The notes under the pieces: generated by a model | What the model was told of the DNA's origin: nothing | The model's database searches: none | Seen by the model: only the letters and a program-made list of their open reading frames with translations | Translations under genes and position numbers: made by a program | Shown here: piece by piece, positions 41,101-51,000 of the stretch | Numbering within the stretch: the stretch's first letter is position 1 | How the letters are laid out: every line of letters starts with the position of its first letter | Assembly: GCA_029719485.1 (NCBI GenBank) | Contig: CP120722.1 | Coordinates: forward strand, 1-64,000 | Length of the DNA: 64,000 nucleotides | Origin: Kiritimatiellota bacterium B12222 | GTDB taxonomy: Bacteria; Verrucomicrobiota; Kiritimatiellia; SS1-B-03-39; UBA6053 | Reading direction: 5' to 3'

Positions 41101-41225
41101 CCCAAGCGGGGTGGAACGTATCCCTTGTAACTCTCAACCATAGCCCCCGTGATCAAAATATTTCAGAGGGAAAAGTGAAGTTTACACCTTACGAAGTAAT
41201 CAGCATCTCCTTCACTCCCGCCTAA
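38193..41225 (+). CDS. Alpha-mannosidase, glycoside hydrolase family 38
   Basis: 1,010-residue exo-alpha-mannosidase with no signal peptide, so probably cytoplasmic. A non-catalytic N-terminal region is followed by the GH38 core: GHAHVDLVWIWP near residue 250 (zinc ligands His and Asp), then TWLPDVFGYSACMPQIM with the nucleophile Asp near 367, FVWRGNDGSEVLAH, and AQFHDYIPGSSV with another zinc His. The C-terminal half is the beta-sandwich region typical of the family (IDSLCLNGHEVP, QGMFVVTENKYGASV). The ATG has no Shine-Dalgarno sequence. It probably trims alpha-mannosyl units from imported oligosaccharides and complements the GH26 and GH2 enzymes. Confidence 0.95.
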   Translation: MTSPNPLSQLILPRIQSAVKRLSAQSWEAPTSLFVEASLPTPEQYSLQQAKHLRLIRQQTDSYWGKLFDQRWCRIQFTHPTGPNDWLLWQDQGEATLYVNDAPYWGFNVAHDRCLLPSGITEVWIQSSCVQSAIWHPQANGMSSSGALFKGASLCHRNEETWQAYHDLSCLFDLAMDRRTRETPEIPEAVYGSGFQPPVSSYSPTYRKLLRWMDEAVDRWETQGLSALRCHLHKAYAELKVDASFSKALLTGHAHVDLVWIWPERIGELKAVNVFATANRLMERYPEFRFAYSQPASYEAIQKREPELYADVRKHMQAGTWQATGAMFVESDTLIACGEALSRSFDLGQRAFTELNGGPSPLTWLPDVFGYSACMPQIMQQHAVHYFFTTKMTWNAINRFPHSSFVWRGNDGSEVLAHVMQDANYVTHMNIKDVLNPMHGNMQADIHEEFLLPTGYGDGGGGTTDDMLERARRLDGLPGMPSLEWGQPEAFFERLSKKRDQFPLHQGECYLEYHRGTYTTHGDLKAAFRKLECALHLREAIAVATGESPDLSHAWKRLVFAQFHDYIPGSSVWDVYREGVPELQALAEEQYLQATETLNTAEKQTACLFNPHAVPLTLWHQNEQGEASYLELPPAQGIPLADAQIPPPAEVILDGLSVSNNHSSFRLSEQGWIDSLCLNGHEVPISGPVAQLILYPDQPANFEAWDIDRQSLSLGTACSEPATITSWQEGEYRKGFKISRKIGSQSHADLILFLESGSPLVHVQMKVDWQDPQALLKLHFPTQYAASHARFGAPFGSVLRPQISNSQLSEAMWEVPFSRYLAVFDDGERQGMFVVTENKYGASVHEGNIGISLIRSPRVTGFETHHYAWPPHLSRLENLPPHSDLGIHHLQLAIGHYSIDLLREAQPAMVAETLYSPVLPYLGQATSPLFAPLKGGETLIPCWMQPQAGNAWTLRLHEVAGQRGEITLHPQAGWNVSLVTLNHSPRDQNISEGKVKFTPYEVISISFTPA

Positions 41226-41239
41226 AATAAGTCGCGCAT

Positions 41240-42052
41240 TCAGCTCATCCGTCGGCGACCAAAGATCAGAAAACCCAACATCACAATTGAACTCAACACC
41301 ACGGTGGAAGGTTCGGGAATGGTCGCGACTGAAAAGTTATCAAAACTGGCATTCAAATTCGTCGCGGAACTTGAATTGCTGGCAGTCCGATTCCGATACC
41401 CAAAGTGCGTGCCCAACAGCGGAGTAGTATCTATCGCGGTGGCGGAGCTTCCAAATTGGGTCGTACCGGTACTGTCAAACAAACCAAAACTCAATTCAAG
41501 ATGGCCTGAACCATTATAGGTTCCGGTCAACTTCAGGGTATAGGTCTCATCTTCAGTCACCGCCAAGTTGGCAGTATTCCCATCAAAATTGTTGGAGGTC
41601 GCAGTACTCGTAAAACCGGACGCATCACCCAATGCCAGAATACGCAGTCCTCCTTTCGTTGACGCACTGGTTCCGTAGGCATACCCAAAATCAGCGAGGT
41701 AATACGCAGTGCCACTACTCCCCCCACCAAAATCAGAATCCGCTCCCATCAATCCAAAGCCAAGGGTGGAAGCGGAGGAGGTTGTCCCCGGATTGTAAGA
41801 GTTGATCGTAAACTGACTACTCATGGTAAAGGAAGTGCCGTTGACCCCTACAATTTCAACCGATGCCGAACTCACCGTATTATTTCCCGTATAGACATCT
41901 TGGTATGCACCAGCACTCACGGTCCAATCTCCACTGTCGTTCTCCGTGGTAAAACCGGTAGTACTGAAATCATTTTGATACATGGCCGCACGGGCGTGTC
42001 CAAGAAGCGCAACAGAAAGAATGCTTTGGAATACGAGGGGTAAAATTTTCAT
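41240..42052 (-). CDS. PEP-CTERM anchored exported protein
   Basis: 270 residues. ATG at 42052 is preferred over an upstream start at 42220 because AGGA lies seven bases before it and a signal peptide follows (KILPLVFQSILSVALLGHARA). The body is a Ser/Thr/Gly-rich beta-sandwich resembling concanavalin-like PEP-CTERM proteins (YQNDFSTTGFTTENDSGDWTVSAGAYQ ... HLELSFGLFDSTG ... ASFDNFSVA). The tail TIPEPSTVVLSSIVMLGFLIFGRRR is a sorting signal. It may bind glycan at the surface. Its stop lies 14 bases from the convergent GH38 stop. Confidence 0.83.
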   Translation of the reverse strand: MKILPLVFQSILSVALLGHARAAMYQNDFSTTGFTTENDSGDWTVSAGAYQDVYTGNNTVSSASVEIVGVNGTSFTMSSQFTINSYNPGTTSSASTLGFGLMGADSDFGGGSSGTAYYLADFGYAYGTSASTKGGLRILALGDASGFTSTATSNNFDGNTANLAVTEDETYTLKLTGTYNGSGHLELSFGLFDSTGTTQFGSSATAIDTTPLLGTHFGYRNRTASNSSSATNLNASFDNFSVATIPEPSTVVLSSIVMLGFLIFGRRRMS

Positions 42053-42277
42053 ATGGATGTCCTGTGGAGAGAGTTCTATTGTCTGAAAAATATGCAGGTT
42101 AGAGTTCGCAATCGAAATGGGCGGAGTGCACGAATCACCGGATACCTGAACGTACCTGTGCGAAAATACACCAATACCCATATGTATAATTACAGAACAC
42201 TGAAGAACTGTACATGGCATATCAGGAGGCCATATTTAAAGGGTCCCTCATCAAGACCCACAATGCGAAGGCGAACG

Positions 42278-43129
42278 CTACGACTCTTTCAAACGTGCCT
42301 TGGCCCTCATTTCAGAGGGAGATTGCCCCATGTGTTTCTTAAAAAAAGCCGAAAACCCAAGAGGATCGGGATATCCCACCCGACTCGCAATCTCGCCTAT
42401 GGGCAAATCCGTTTGGCAAATCAACGCAATGGCTTCATTACGGCGTAAGCTCAATAACCACTGTAATGGCGCCTCTCCGGTGGATTGCTTGAATACCCGT
42501 GAAAAATGACGGGCACTTCCCCCACAAATCCCCACCAAGTCCTCTAAAGTGATCTTTTCTTTGATATGCGCAGCCATATACGCCATCGCCTTCTCCACCA
42601 TAAGAGGTTTAGAAACCGTGCAACAGAGAGAGGCTTCTACAATCAATCGATAAAGCATCATCGATACTTTCAAATGAAAGCCCTCTTCTTGGGTTTTCGC
42701 ATACCGCCCAATTTTCCTGAAAATCGCCTGAATTTCTCCAGGCTCTACAAAAGAAATCACCTGGGGTTTATGCAAGCCCACGGACTGAAGCATCGCGTTG
42801 ATACAAGCGGAACGAATACTCACAAAGCGCTTATGTACATATCCCGCGGGCCCCACACTGTAATCATGCGGAATCGCACGATGCAGAATAAACATTTCCC
42901 CCGGCCCAACCAAATAATCCTCTCCGTTTTCATGGTAAACTTGGTTTCCACTGACCACAAATTCAAATACCGTGATGTCTGAATAATGACACTTCAAGGT
43001 CGTGTTTTTTATCCACCGATCATGTCCACAGCCCGCCAGGGAAAGAGGAAAATCCCTTCCGTTTTCAGGCGGAGGAACGTGCAGGTAAACCCCTTTTTCC
43101 AATCGAGATCTTATCTGAGAGATACGCAT
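42278..43129 (-). CDS. AraC-family transcriptional regulator with cupin sensor
   Basis: 283 residues. The N-terminal cupin-like ligand domain (about 30-150; FEFVVSGNQVYHENGEDYLVGPGEMFILHRAIPHDY) is followed by the double helix-turn-helix of AraC/XylS proteins (EKITLEDLVGICGGSARHFSRVFKQSTGEAPLQWLLSLRRNEA and LPIGEIASRVGYPDPLGFSAFFKKHMGQSP). It is divergent from the GH74-like lipoprotein gene, with 225 bases between starts, and is the likely activator of that cluster. Effector unknown. Confidence 0.94.
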   Translation of the reverse strand: MRISQIRSRLEKGVYLHVPPPENGRDFPLSLAGCGHDRWIKNTTLKCHYSDITVFEFVVSGNQVYHENGEDYLVGPGEMFILHRAIPHDYSVGPAGYVHKRFVSIRSACINAMLQSVGLHKPQVISFVEPGEIQAIFRKIGRYAKTQEEGFHLKVSMMLYRLIVEASLCCTVSKPLMVEKAMAYMAAHIKEKITLEDLVGICGGSARHFSRVFKQSTGEAPLQWLLSLRRNEAIALICQTDLPIGEIASRVGYPDPLGFSAFFKKHMGQSPSEMRAKARLKES

Positions 43130-43354
43130 ATTTTTTTTGTATCATTCCTTTGAATCAAATAGCAAGGGGCAATTAGGAAGCTCAACCCTTGTAAAATCGG
43201 TATAACCTCTACCTAAAATGTGAAAAACGGCCACCACAAAACCCATGTACAAGCCCCGCTTTTCCATAGTATCTTTTATACGCCCCTCTCCCCATCCGAT
43301 GCATGGAAAGATCAGGCCCCTACACATTATGATAATAAAAAAATATTTAAGTCT

Positions 43355-46078
43355 ATGAATACAAACAAAATACATAAAACTAACAGCTCTTTATTTCGCG
43401 CAGCATGGCCTTACCTACAATTGCTTTGCATTCCATTTTTTCTGGTCATAAGCGCTTGTACCGCACCTGAAAGCCCTGAACACTCTGAAGTGACGCCAGT
43501 GCCTCACCCTACAGAAAGCATGGAGGAACCTGAAGAAGTCACTAAATCCTCCAGTCACGAATGGGAACAAACCGGATGGGGCGGAGGCGGATATTATTAT
43601 GCCACAGCTTTCCATCCCACTCGAGAGGGGGTCATCTATTTGGCGGGCGATGTGGCCGGAGTCTACAAAACCGAAGATTATGGTCAAAATTGGCGCATGA
43701 TTAACCGTGGTTTGGCCAATTATGCCGTCTTTTCTCTGGCAGTAGACCCCACAAATCCGGATACCGTTTACGCCGCAACCCAAGGTGGCTTATGCAAAAG
43801 CACCGATTGCGGCGAAACCTGGGAGCTGCTCCCCAAAACCGGACCCAAAGAACTGGGCATTTACGGCAAAAAAAAGAAGAGTATCCGCTCCGTTGCTGTG
43901 GATCCTTCCAACGGCAATATCGTCTATGCCGCCAGTCCCTTGGGTAAAGTATATAAAAGTACCAATGGCGGACAGACATGGCAAGAGGTGTACACTCTTG
44001 CAGGCACGAGTGAGAACCAAGACCGCCTTCGTCTTCAATTTGGCAAAACCAATGGGGATTTCTACGCCGGCATCTGGACCCCACTTTCTTTTCCCAAAAG
44101 CATAAACCCAGAAGAGGCCATCGGCATCGGGTTCAATTTCAAAGGCGATCGCTCTTCTGCGCCTAAAAGCTTCGCCTTGTTTATCAAAGGCGAAGGATTT
44201 AGTTATCGCAGTCGCAATCTCAATGAATTGTTTAACGACGATCAAATACAGGATGTCGTTTTGAAAGCTGAAGATTTCGTTGTGGATCCTGACTTCGTAA
44301 AGAAACATCCTGAAAAAGCTGCAGTGTTACCCGCCACGCCAGCGTGGTCCGCCATCAACCGCATTGACCTATCCTGTGTCGGAGATCTTCCACGCAAACA
44401 ATATGTGGCCAATATCGCATCATTTTTCATTGCAACCGGCCCGGAAGAAGCGCCTCTCTTGGTCCCTGCGCTGACCTTCACTCCGAAAAGCAAAGTCAAC
44501 AGCTATGGCAACCTTCGCATGGGAAGTCCTGCAACAGGTTCAATCTATTCGGTGGCCGTATCCAAAGAAAACCCCGCGTGGGTAGCGGCAGCCACGCACA
44601 ATCACGGCGTGGTGCTGAGTAAAGATCATGGCGAAACCTGGGAAGCCTTGCCCACCCCCACCACCGCCTCAAACCTTTGCTTCGATCCTCAAGATCCCAA
44701 CACCCTCTATGCCACTTTCTTTTCAGCAGGCCTGTGGAAATCAACTGACGCCGGTCAAACCTGGACGCAACTTACGAACGGAATCAGTAACAAAGTCTCC
44801 TTACTGGAAGTTGCCGTAAACCCAGAAAACTCGCAGGACGTTTATGCGATAGGTAGCCACAATTGGAATGGCGCCTTTCTCAAATCCACAGATGGAGGTC
44901 AGTCTTGGATAAATTCATCCAAAACCAAAGCGGACTATGAAGCAAATCCTACCCTGCCCAACGCGGGAGAATTTGTAAGCATGAGCACCATTACCAACAT
45001 CAGTATCGACCCGCACAATCCCCAACAGCTTTTCGTCAGTGCCAACTGGCGCTGCTCTTTCAGTAAGGATGGTGGGATCAGCTGGGAAGAGCGGATCAAA
45101 GGCGCAGATATTTCCTGCGTAACAGATATTCAATTCCTAGGCGACAACACCTACGTCAGCGTGATGGATGAAGGGACCTTGATGAGCGACAATCATGGCG
45201 AATCATGGAAACAATTGTGGCCGCTAAAGTATTCAGGCAGCCTCAGTGGTCACAATTGGCGCGTGCGGGTCACCCATATTGATGGCGTAGATCGCATCAT
45301 CTCCACCGCCAGCCCCTGGGACGGAAAAGTACCACAACTCGTCGTAGTGAGTGAGGATGGCGGAAAAAGTTATCAGACCACCACCCAAGGCCTCCCCGAT
45401 TATCGAATCAGCGCCAATACCATGTGGGGACGCGGATATCCCCGCGCCCTGGAGGTCGATCCCCGTAATCCACAAATCGTGTACATGGGCATCGATGGCG
45501 ATCCTACTCCTGGAAAAATGGGAGGAGGACTGTTTAAATCTATCGACGGCGGTCACAGCTGGACCCAACTCAAGAATCAACCGAAAAGTCGCCGGATGTA
45601 TTATGGACTCTCCATTGATCCTACCGAGTCCCAACGCATCTATTGGGCAGGCTTCGGCAAAAACGGAGGCGTGTACAAATCTGAAGACGCAGGTGAGAGC
45701 TGGAAACTCGTTTTCGATAAAGATCAACACCTCTTTAACCTCTTGACCACCGCAGACGGCACCGTCTATGCCGGAGGTAAACAGCTCTATCGCAGTCGGG
45801 ATCACGGTCAGACCTGGGAAACCATGACCGACCTCAAAGACAAACGCTCCATTGTAGGCATTGAAGTGCATCCCGATGCCCCCAATACCCTTTGGATTTC
45901 AGCCAATGTCTGGAGTCATGATGCCAAAGGGGCCATCTATAAAACTACAGATGGAGGAAACACCTGGAGCGACATCACCGGGAACATTCCTTTCAACCAT
46001 CCCCAAGTGCTTCGCTATAATCCAGCAACCCAAGAGCTATGGGCCGGATATGTAGGAATATACAAAATCAAACAATAA
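43355..46078 (+). CDS. GH74-like beta-propeller lipoprotein with Asp-box repeats and an inserted domain
   Basis: 907-residue lipoprotein; the lipobox LVISAC places the acylated Cys at 35, after a long leader. The mature protein is built of sialidase/BNR Asp-box blades (STDCGETWEL, STNGGQTWQE, SKDHGETWEA, STDAGQTWTQ, STDGGQSWIN, SKDGGISWEE, SIDGGHSWTQ, SEDAGESWKL, SRDHGQTWET, TTDGGNTWSD), at least ten in all, like the tandem seven-bladed propellers of GH74 xyloglucanases and sortilin-like proteins. Between blades at about residues 217-382 lies a non-repeat insert (IGIGFNFKGDRSSAPKSFAL ... FFIATGP) that resembles a small carbohydrate-binding beta-sandwich. The start at 43355 is chosen for the lipoprotein leader. 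It could be a xyloglucanase or a non-catalytic surface protein. Confidence 0.78.
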   Translation: MNTNKIHKTNSSLFRAAWPYLQLLCIPFFLVISACTAPESPEHSEVTPVPHPTESMEEPEEVTKSSSHEWEQTGWGGGGYYYATAFHPTREGVIYLAGDVAGVYKTEDYGQNWRMINRGLANYAVFSLAVDPTNPDTVYAATQGGLCKSTDCGETWELLPKTGPKELGIYGKKKKSIRSVAVDPSNGNIVYAASPLGKVYKSTNGGQTWQEVYTLAGTSENQDRLRLQFGKTNGDFYAGIWTPLSFPKSINPEEAIGIGFNFKGDRSSAPKSFALFIKGEGFSYRSRNLNELFNDDQIQDVVLKAEDFVVDPDFVKKHPEKAAVLPATPAWSAINRIDLSCVGDLPRKQYVANIASFFIATGPEEAPLLVPALTFTPKSKVNSYGNLRMGSPATGSIYSVAVSKENPAWVAAATHNHGVVLSKDHGETWEALPTPTTASNLCFDPQDPNTLYATFFSAGLWKSTDAGQTWTQLTNGISNKVSLLEVAVNPENSQDVYAIGSHNWNGAFLKSTDGGQSWINSSKTKADYEANPTLPNAGEFVSMSTITNISIDPHNPQQLFVSANWRCSFSKDGGISWEERIKGADISCVTDIQFLGDNTYVSVMDEGTLMSDNHGESWKQLWPLKYSGSLSGHNWRVRVTHIDGVDRIISTASPWDGKVPQLVVVSEDGGKSYQTTTQGLPDYRISANTMWGRGYPRALEVDPRNPQIVYMGIDGDPTPGKMGGGLFKSIDGGHSWTQLKNQPKSRRMYYGLSIDPTESQRIYWAGFGKNGGVYKSEDAGESWKLVFDKDQHLFNLLTTADGTVYAGGKQLYRSRDHGQTWETMTDLKDKRSIVGIEVHPDAPNTLWISANVWSHDAKGAIYKTTDGGNTWSDITGNIPFNHPQVLRYNPATQELWAGYVGIYKIKQ

Positions 46079-46101
46079 CCTCTCAGGCGAAATTACCCCA
46101 A

Positions 46102-46145
46102 ATGACGTCATAGATTTCCTCGAATGAGGAAAGCGATGATGTCAT
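46102..46145. other. Long two-stem hairpin between propeller and pseudopilin genes
   Basis: ATGACGTCAT (46102-46111) pairs with ATGATGTCAT (46136-46145) with one G-U, a symmetric 3-by-3 internal loop follows, and TTTCCTC (46115-46121) pairs with GAGGAAA (46126-46132) around GAAT. Only a weak pyrimidine run (ACTCTTTCT) follows. It may terminate the propeller gene, or be a processing or regulatory structure before the pseudopilin gene. Confidence 0.55.
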
Positions 46146-46231
46146 ACTCTTTCTAAAAGTGGACGATTGTTTTCCGAGGCAAACGGCGCGTCGGCTCAGC
46201 AAAGAGACACTATCACCAGGAACCCACCCCT

Positions 46232-46918
46232 ATGAAACATCAACACCGATCTCGTATTACACCTCCCCTCCGCTCTCCACGGGAAGCATTCACTTTAATC
46301 GAAATGTTGGTGGTCATTGCCATTATCGTGGTCTTAATCTCTTTCATCGTTCCTACGGTCACTCAATCTTTAAATCGGGCAACCCGAACCAAATGCCTGA
46401 GCAATTTGCGTCAAATCTCCATCACCACCTTGGCCTGGGCAACGGATCATCAAGGTGAGCTCCCTGTGGTGGAACGAGAATCCCCTCTCTTTCCTCATGC
46501 ATTTGAAAATTATGAAGAGCTCTTCGAAGACACACTAGGCCCTCGTGATCAAGCCATGTTTTGCCCCGGAAAATTGCGTAAAGTAAGAAACCCCCAAACG
46601 AATCAATACGATACCATTTATACCACGTACCAATATTTTAATATTCCCATCCCTTTTTCAGGCAGTTATTCTACAAATAAACCCGACCTAACCAACGTCT
46701 CCTCTTATCCCCATAATGCCGCTGTTTGGGGATGCCTCACCCTTACCAACGGAGCGGGAATCTCTCTCGCCCATGATGAACCAGGCGTATCCAAACCCGT
46801 AAGCGGGATGAACGCGGTGTTCATAGACGGGCATGGCGGTTGGGTAGAATTTGAAAATCTCGAAGTTTATTACAGTTTTAGCGGTGCCAAATATTATTGG
46901 CCCAACCCTGAATCATGA
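46232..46918 (+). CDS. Type II secretion/type IV pilin-like pseudopilin
   Basis: 228 residues. The leader (KHQHRSRITPPLRSPREA) ends at A|FTLIEMLVVIAIIVVLISFIVP, a prepilin site in which Ala replaces the usual Gly at -1. The globular part contains LSNLRQISITTLAWATDHQGELP and ends with the MNAVFIDGHGGWV motif of PVC pseudopilins. It overlaps the aldose-epimerase gene by ATGA. AGGA lies 12 bases upstream of the ATG. Such proteins are abundant in this lineage and their role in glycan use is unproven. Confidence 0.82.
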   Translation: MKHQHRSRITPPLRSPREAFTLIEMLVVIAIIVVLISFIVPTVTQSLNRATRTKCLSNLRQISITTLAWATDHQGELPVVERESPLFPHAFENYEELFEDTLGPRDQAMFCPGKLRKVRNPQTNQYDTIYTTYQYFNIPIPFSGSYSTNKPDLTNVSSYPHNAAVWGCLTLTNGAGISLAHDEPGVSKPVSGMNAVFIDGHGGWVEFENLEVYYSFSGAKYYWPNPES

Positions 46919-48018
46919 AAAAATTATGCCTCCACATTGGACGCCTTTTACTGGGAGGGTTGCTCACCGCCTGCGCGTCCACCCAAACGCCCGCCCCCCA
47001 AACAGTTCAACAATACCGCATCAAAAATGAGGCAGGGACCATCATCGATGTGACCAACTATGGGGCGACCATCATGTCCATTATTACGGCCGATCGAAAT
47101 GGTGAATTCGCAGATATTGTCTTGGGATACACCGACCCCTCGCGCTACAAGTCAGACCCCTACAATCCCAATATGGGTGCAACCATCGGCCGATTTGGAA
47201 ATCGCATTGCCTACGGAAAATTCAGTATCGGCGACACCAGCTACAACTTAGCCGTAAACAACGGATCCCACCATCTGCATGGTGGTCGTTTAGGTTTCGA
47301 TAAAGTGATCTGGGATGTCCACGCCATCGAAAAAAATGCTCTCACTTTCAGCTACCTTTCCAAAGATGGAGAAGAAGGGTATCCCGGAAATATCTCTGTA
47401 TCCGTGACCTACACCCTCACCGAAGCAAACGAACTTATCATTGAGTATGTCGCCACCACGGATCAAACAACGCCCCTCAACCTCACCAACCATACCTACT
47501 TCAATCTCAAAGGCGAAGGTGAAGGAACCATTCTCGATCATGAACTCATGATCAATGCGACCACCATGACCCCCGTCAACGAGATCCTCATCCCTACCGG
47601 TGAAATCGTTCCTGTAGCCGAAACACCCTTTGATTTCACCCGCCCTAAAAAAATAGGACAAGACATCTATCTCAAAAACGAACAGCTCGAATACGGTTAC
47701 GGATACGATCACAACTTCGTGCTCACGAAAGACAGCCATGAGGAACACCTCACCCTCGCCGCCACCGTCTACGAACCCAGTTCCGGACGTTATCTGGAAG
47801 TACATACCGAAGAGCCGGGCCTCCAATTTTACACCGCCAATTTCCTGAGAGGAGAAATCACCGGCAAATCAGGGAAACCCTACCTCTACCGGGGAGGCTT
47901 CTGCCTCGAAACGCAACACTTTCCGGATAGCCCCAACCAACCTACTTTTCCGAACACTCTCTTGCAGCCGGGTGAAGAATACAGGTCCACCACGATCTAC
48001 ACCTTCAGCGTTCGATAA
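46915..48018 (+). CDS. Aldose 1-epimerase, lipoprotein
   Basis: 367-residue mutarotase interconverting alpha and beta aldose anomers. A lipobox LLTAC sets the acylated Cys at 20. The GalM core is clear: GATIGRFGNRIAYGKF, NNGSHHLHGGRLGFDK, LTNHTYFNLKG with the catalytic His, EPGLQFYTANFL, and FCLETQHFPDSPNQ with the catalytic Glu. Lipidation puts it at the envelope rather than in the cytoplasm, where it would act on sugars released outside. Translationally coupled to the pseudopilin gene. Confidence 0.93.
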   Translation: MKKLCLHIGRLLLGGLLTACASTQTPAPQTVQQYRIKNEAGTIIDVTNYGATIMSIITADRNGEFADIVLGYTDPSRYKSDPYNPNMGATIGRFGNRIAYGKFSIGDTSYNLAVNNGSHHLHGGRLGFDKVIWDVHAIEKNALTFSYLSKDGEEGYPGNISVSVTYTLTEANELIIEYVATTDQTTPLNLTNHTYFNLKGEGEGTILDHELMINATTMTPVNEILIPTGEIVPVAETPFDFTRPKKIGQDIYLKNEQLEYGYGYDHNFVLTKDSHEEHLTLAATVYEPSSGRYLEVHTEEPGLQFYTANFLRGEITGKSGKPYLYRGGFCLETQHFPDSPNQPTFPNTLLQPGEEYRSTTIYTFSVR

Positions 48019-48037
48019 ATCTTCCTGACTTTTTAAG

Positions 48038-51000
48038 TTAGTTTACCTTTTCTTTCACCCGAATACGCACTTCATCTACATAGCCCACAAAGCCTCCAAT
48101 ATGTAAAGTATTGGTTGAGGTCGACTCATCGAATTGCGCAGGAAAACGAAGAACTTCCCCATGAATCCCTATCCACGCTTCTCCGCGATCTCGATTAAAT
48201 CCTAAACGGATCTGCGTCCATCCTGGTCCAGGTTGCACCAGCGCATTAAACTGCTTCTTCAGTTCCTCAGAACCATGATCAACCCCTTTCAATTCTTTCC
48301 CAGCCCAGGTATCTTTGTGAATACCCAACTGTTGGCTCCAATTCACTTCAATCTTGAAAAGCTTGCTGTGACCACTCCCTCTATCGGTGTCGGCTTGATA
48401 ATTGATAAAGGCCTCCACCTCAAATTCCTGAATAGCCGGATCATTCAACAGTCCCTGGGGTAGTTTCACCTCAAAGCCATCTTCGGTATTTGAAATTCGT
48501 AACGCTTTTCCTGCCGGAGACTTCATCCACATGAGGTTTTCATCTGAGAGCTCTGCCCCTCCCACCAAATGCGCTTCCAAGCCATTGACTTCATCCAACA
48601 AGCCCTCATCAAAGCGCCACAACGCAACGACGTCGGCGTCATCCACAGCCAAGGGACGCCCCAGATGCGGAAGCTCAGCCACGGGTTGTGTGACCATCAC
48701 CGTAATCACTTCATAACGAATCCATCCATCCTGATCCGTTACGGTACAACAAACTTGATAAATACCGGGCGTTTCAAACCGATGAGTGAAACGCAAGTCC
48801 GACGCAAACTCTTCATTGTCGAGATCCCACAGCACTGACCGAATATTTTTGTGAGAAACCCCAGAGGCCACCGCATCAAATTCAACGTCAAAAGGAGCAG
48901 GACCACTTAGCTTATTTTGAATACCGTTCCCCGTGATCTGCAAAGCAGGCGCACCGGGAAGTTGGCGGGACGTGTCCGCCAACATCGCATAGGTTGCGAG
49001 GGTCGACGCCAATTGTTTGACCGTAAATTCCTGTTCAATATTCCATGAATCCGTATAGCGATATGCAGGAGGCATCTCTCCATAACTAAAGGAAGCCATC
49101 AACTTCCGATCACTGGATCCACGATTATATCCCGCGGGATGAAACCCCATCGGAATGCCGGGCACCGGTTCGATGATCCCATCATATCGACTGAGTTGAT
49201 GTACGTGATCCACCGGACGCCGTGCGCCAAAACCCGTGATAGAAACAACATCTCCTGGATGATTTCCCAACTCCTGGTCCGCATTGAACAACGCCGCCTG
49301 TACAAAACTTTGCGCTTCTTGTGGATCCGCAATTGAAGCCGCCAATAACAAATCATAGGAGGCCAGGTCCGAAAGGAAATACCAACCCCAACGTCCAAAG
49401 CGCCAGGGCTCCGAAGAAAAACTTACCCGGGTTGCCCATTGATCCTGCCAACTTTGAGTCGCTCGCGCAGCCCCCATTAATCCGTATTCACCTTCCCGAC
49501 ACTCAAAAAGCATTTCAGGATTTTTACCTTCCCGAGGACTCAAGGCATACGCGCGCGTTGCCTGACCCGAGGCCTCCTCAAGTGGCCACCATCCCCATCT
49601 CCACCCATCTTTAGGTCGATGATTGCGCAAGAAAAATTCGTGATACGCCTCTTTCCCTGTGGCCAACCACAACTCAACAGCAGCCCAACACAGATCATCA
49701 ACTTCATTCAAAAAATTGCCATAGTGATGCCCCCCCACCATTCTCACCGGAAGCCCGGTTTCTTCATTCACCTCGAGAAAACAAAAAGCCCATGCCGCTT
49801 CGGCCTGTTTCACCCATTGCGCAGTTTCCTCAGGATACAGCTGTTGCATCTCTTTGGATCGGGAAGCTTTCGCCAAGACAGCAGCAAAACTTGCCGTAGC
49901 AGGAATGTCTTTCCACCACACCACCCGAGGACTCTGAAATTTAGGGTCCGTCACCATACCCGCAACCCCCGGCTCATAACTCATGGTGGGATGCGGCTTC
50001 ACAATCATGTGTACACCACCATCCCGAGGATCTTGCATGCCGGATATCCAATCCAACTCCCACTTCACCTCTTCCAATACATCAGGTATTCCATTACCCG
50101 CCGCAGGAACCGGCGAAGCATCAAACTGAAAACGTTCAGGATACACCTCCATCGCTTGAAGCAATAACCCGGCATAAGCAGCACCATTGGTGACGTACTT
50201 TCCATAGTCACCCGCATCGTGATGCCCATGCGCACACGACAATTTCTCACCCTCGGCCTGAGGAAAAAACCACAAATCATCTCGATTGTAGGAGGCCAAG
50301 GTTGGAATCACCGCATCATCCAAATGACAGGCCGGATGCGTATGACGGGTCCACTCCGCCGTCAACGCAATGCCACAACGTTGCATCCAACTCCCCCGCA
50401 TCAAGGTTCCCAAAACGGGGTTGTAAGCTGTCGAATCAATCTGAAAAGGAAACGAAACCCCAACGCCGGGAACAAACACCCGATAACGTCCAGGCTGCTG
50501 AAAAGCACTAAAATCTAATTCCCACATGCGTGTGCCCGTCAACGGATCCACCGCATCACCCGAATGGGAAGCCGAACGCACCTTCCCCTCCCAATAATTT
50601 TTCCCCGTCTCAGCATCCACCACATAAAAGGCGCTCTGCTCTGAGAAATCTACATCCAAAGAAACATCTTTGTCCTCCAAACTTCCGCCCCGGTACTGAC
50701 TGAGATAGGAGATCTTTTTGAACTGAGGCAAATAACCTGCCTGATTTACATGCAAGGCGGGACTCTGCTGCCACACACCCCGATAGTGCACACGCAACGC
50801 CTCCATAGCTCCATCGGCCTCCCGGTCCAATCGGCCATCCTCAAGCCGAATCACCTCGAACGGCACATCAGGAGCTTCCACCCGATACACCGCACCCGGC
50901 TGCATCGGCGTAGGCAAATCTAAAAACAGCGAACTGTGTTTGAGGTTGACCGGTTTTCGAATGCTGTAACGAACAGGACGCGTCCAATACGAAATACCCA

